DNA from: Euryarchaeota archaeon UBA220
GTDB taxonomy: Archaea > Thermoplasmatota > Poseidoniia > Poseidoniales > Thalassarchaeaceae
Direction of reading: 5' to 3'
Assembly (NCBI GenBank): GCA_002501885.1
Contig: DAON01000001.1
Span: 2,225 to 7,260, forward strand
DNA length: 5,036 nt
The position numbers were made by a program, and so were the translations under genes. Position 1 is the first letter of the stretch. Every line of letters starts with the position of its first letter. Under the pieces are notes generated by a model, which saw only the letters and a program-made list of their open reading frames with translations, was not told the DNA's origin and ran no database searches. This document shows, one piece after another, positions 4,886-5,036 of the stretch.

Positions 4886-5036
4886 TCAATCGCCTATTAC
4901 GGCGACTCTGGTCCGAAGTTGTGCAAGCCTGTCATTGTGATGCCCCAAAGCAAAAGCTAGCATCTCTGTCAAGTGAATCACTGGGATATTTGTGGCAAGA
5001 CCGGTTGCTTGCGATGCCTTTCCTTGGTATACATCA
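4886..5036 (-). CDS. C-terminal fragment of an HdrB-like CCG-domain iron-sulphur protein, partial
   Basis: The minus strand is open from the window edge to a TGA at 4888-4886, giving 49 residues that start DVYQGKASQ. The central part NIPVIHLTEMLAFALG (16-31) matches the end of the CCG (cysteine-rich) domain found in heterodisulfide reductase subunit B and relatives, where a CxxC cluster ligand precedes an LDxYQ-like segment, then an IPV-x-HLT(Q/E)LL-x-x-ALG helix. HdrB-type subunits bind unusual [4Fe-4S] clusters and take part in disulfide or quinone-linked electron transfer. The cluster-binding cysteines would lie beyond the window, so the subfamily (HdrB, the HdrD or GlcF type, or the Sulfolobus-type succinate dehydrogenase subunit) cannot be decided. 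Its stop directly abuts the convergent helicase stop. The reading frame is convincing; the family is a motif-based judgement. Confidence 0.65.
   Translation of the reverse strand, partial: DVYQGKASQATGLATNIPVIHLTEMLAFALGHHNDRLAQLRTRVAVIGD

Noticed and set aside
4890..4905. Hairpin TCGCC-TATTAC-GGCGA after the helicase stop, as a possible terminator
   Set aside because: The stem is only five pairs with no T-run, and it is explained by the coding sequence of the minus-strand gene. Archaeal termination relies mainly on T-runs.

Overview
The window looks archaeal and most likely comes from a marine euryarchaeon of the Thermoplasmatota, with Marine Group II (Poseidoniia) as my best guess. The archaeal assignment rests on a ribosomal cluster running rpl3-rpl4-rpl23-rpl2 with archaeal-type proteins: a short-N-terminus L2, a long L3 with the archaeal/eukaryotic form of the central extension, and a 96-residue L23. 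It also rests on a Hef/FANCM-type helicase, a family typical of euryarchaea. The genus-level guess is inference from memory of protein style and should be treated as such.

Region 1 (1-2857, minus strand) is the start of the large ribosomal-protein operon. Transcription runs right to left: rpl3, rpl4, rpl23, rpl2, the last cut off by the window edge. The genes are tightly packed. The rpl3 and rpl4 stop codons each lie 5 nt before the preferred next start, and rpl23 and rpl2 are 13 nt apart with the Shine-Dalgarno (SD) sequence in the gap. The first and last genes both have strong GGAGGTACA SD sequences, which suggests one co-transcribed, translationally coupled unit. The four proteins are 50S subunit components that bind 23S rRNA; L2, L3 and L4 reach towards the peptidyl-transferase centre or exit tunnel.

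Region 2 (2858-3145) is a 288-bp divergent intergenic region. On the rpl3 side it holds a symmetric 32-nt two-tier hairpin seven bases upstream of the rpl3 SD, and a possible 32-codon upstream ORF running through that hairpin. Near the middle is the only TATA-like stretch I could find. On the helicase side there are three consecutive small stem-loops. No tRNA or other known RNA gene could be recognised.

Region 3 (3146-4885, plus strand) encodes a Hef-type SF2 helicase with all the main motifs. It has no ERCC4 nuclease or helix-hairpin-helix domain, and instead ends in an acidic tail with a PIP-box-like terminus (PCNA-interacting peptide).

Region 4 (4886-5036, minus strand) is the last 49 codons of a gene whose end resembles HdrB-type CCG-domain iron-sulphur proteins. 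Its stop codon directly abuts the helicase stop with no intervening base.

No mobile element, CRISPR array or clear undescribed multi-gene system is visible. The most promising candidates for something new are the rpl3 leader hairpin with its possible uORF, and the nuclease-less Hef with a putative PCNA-binding tail.
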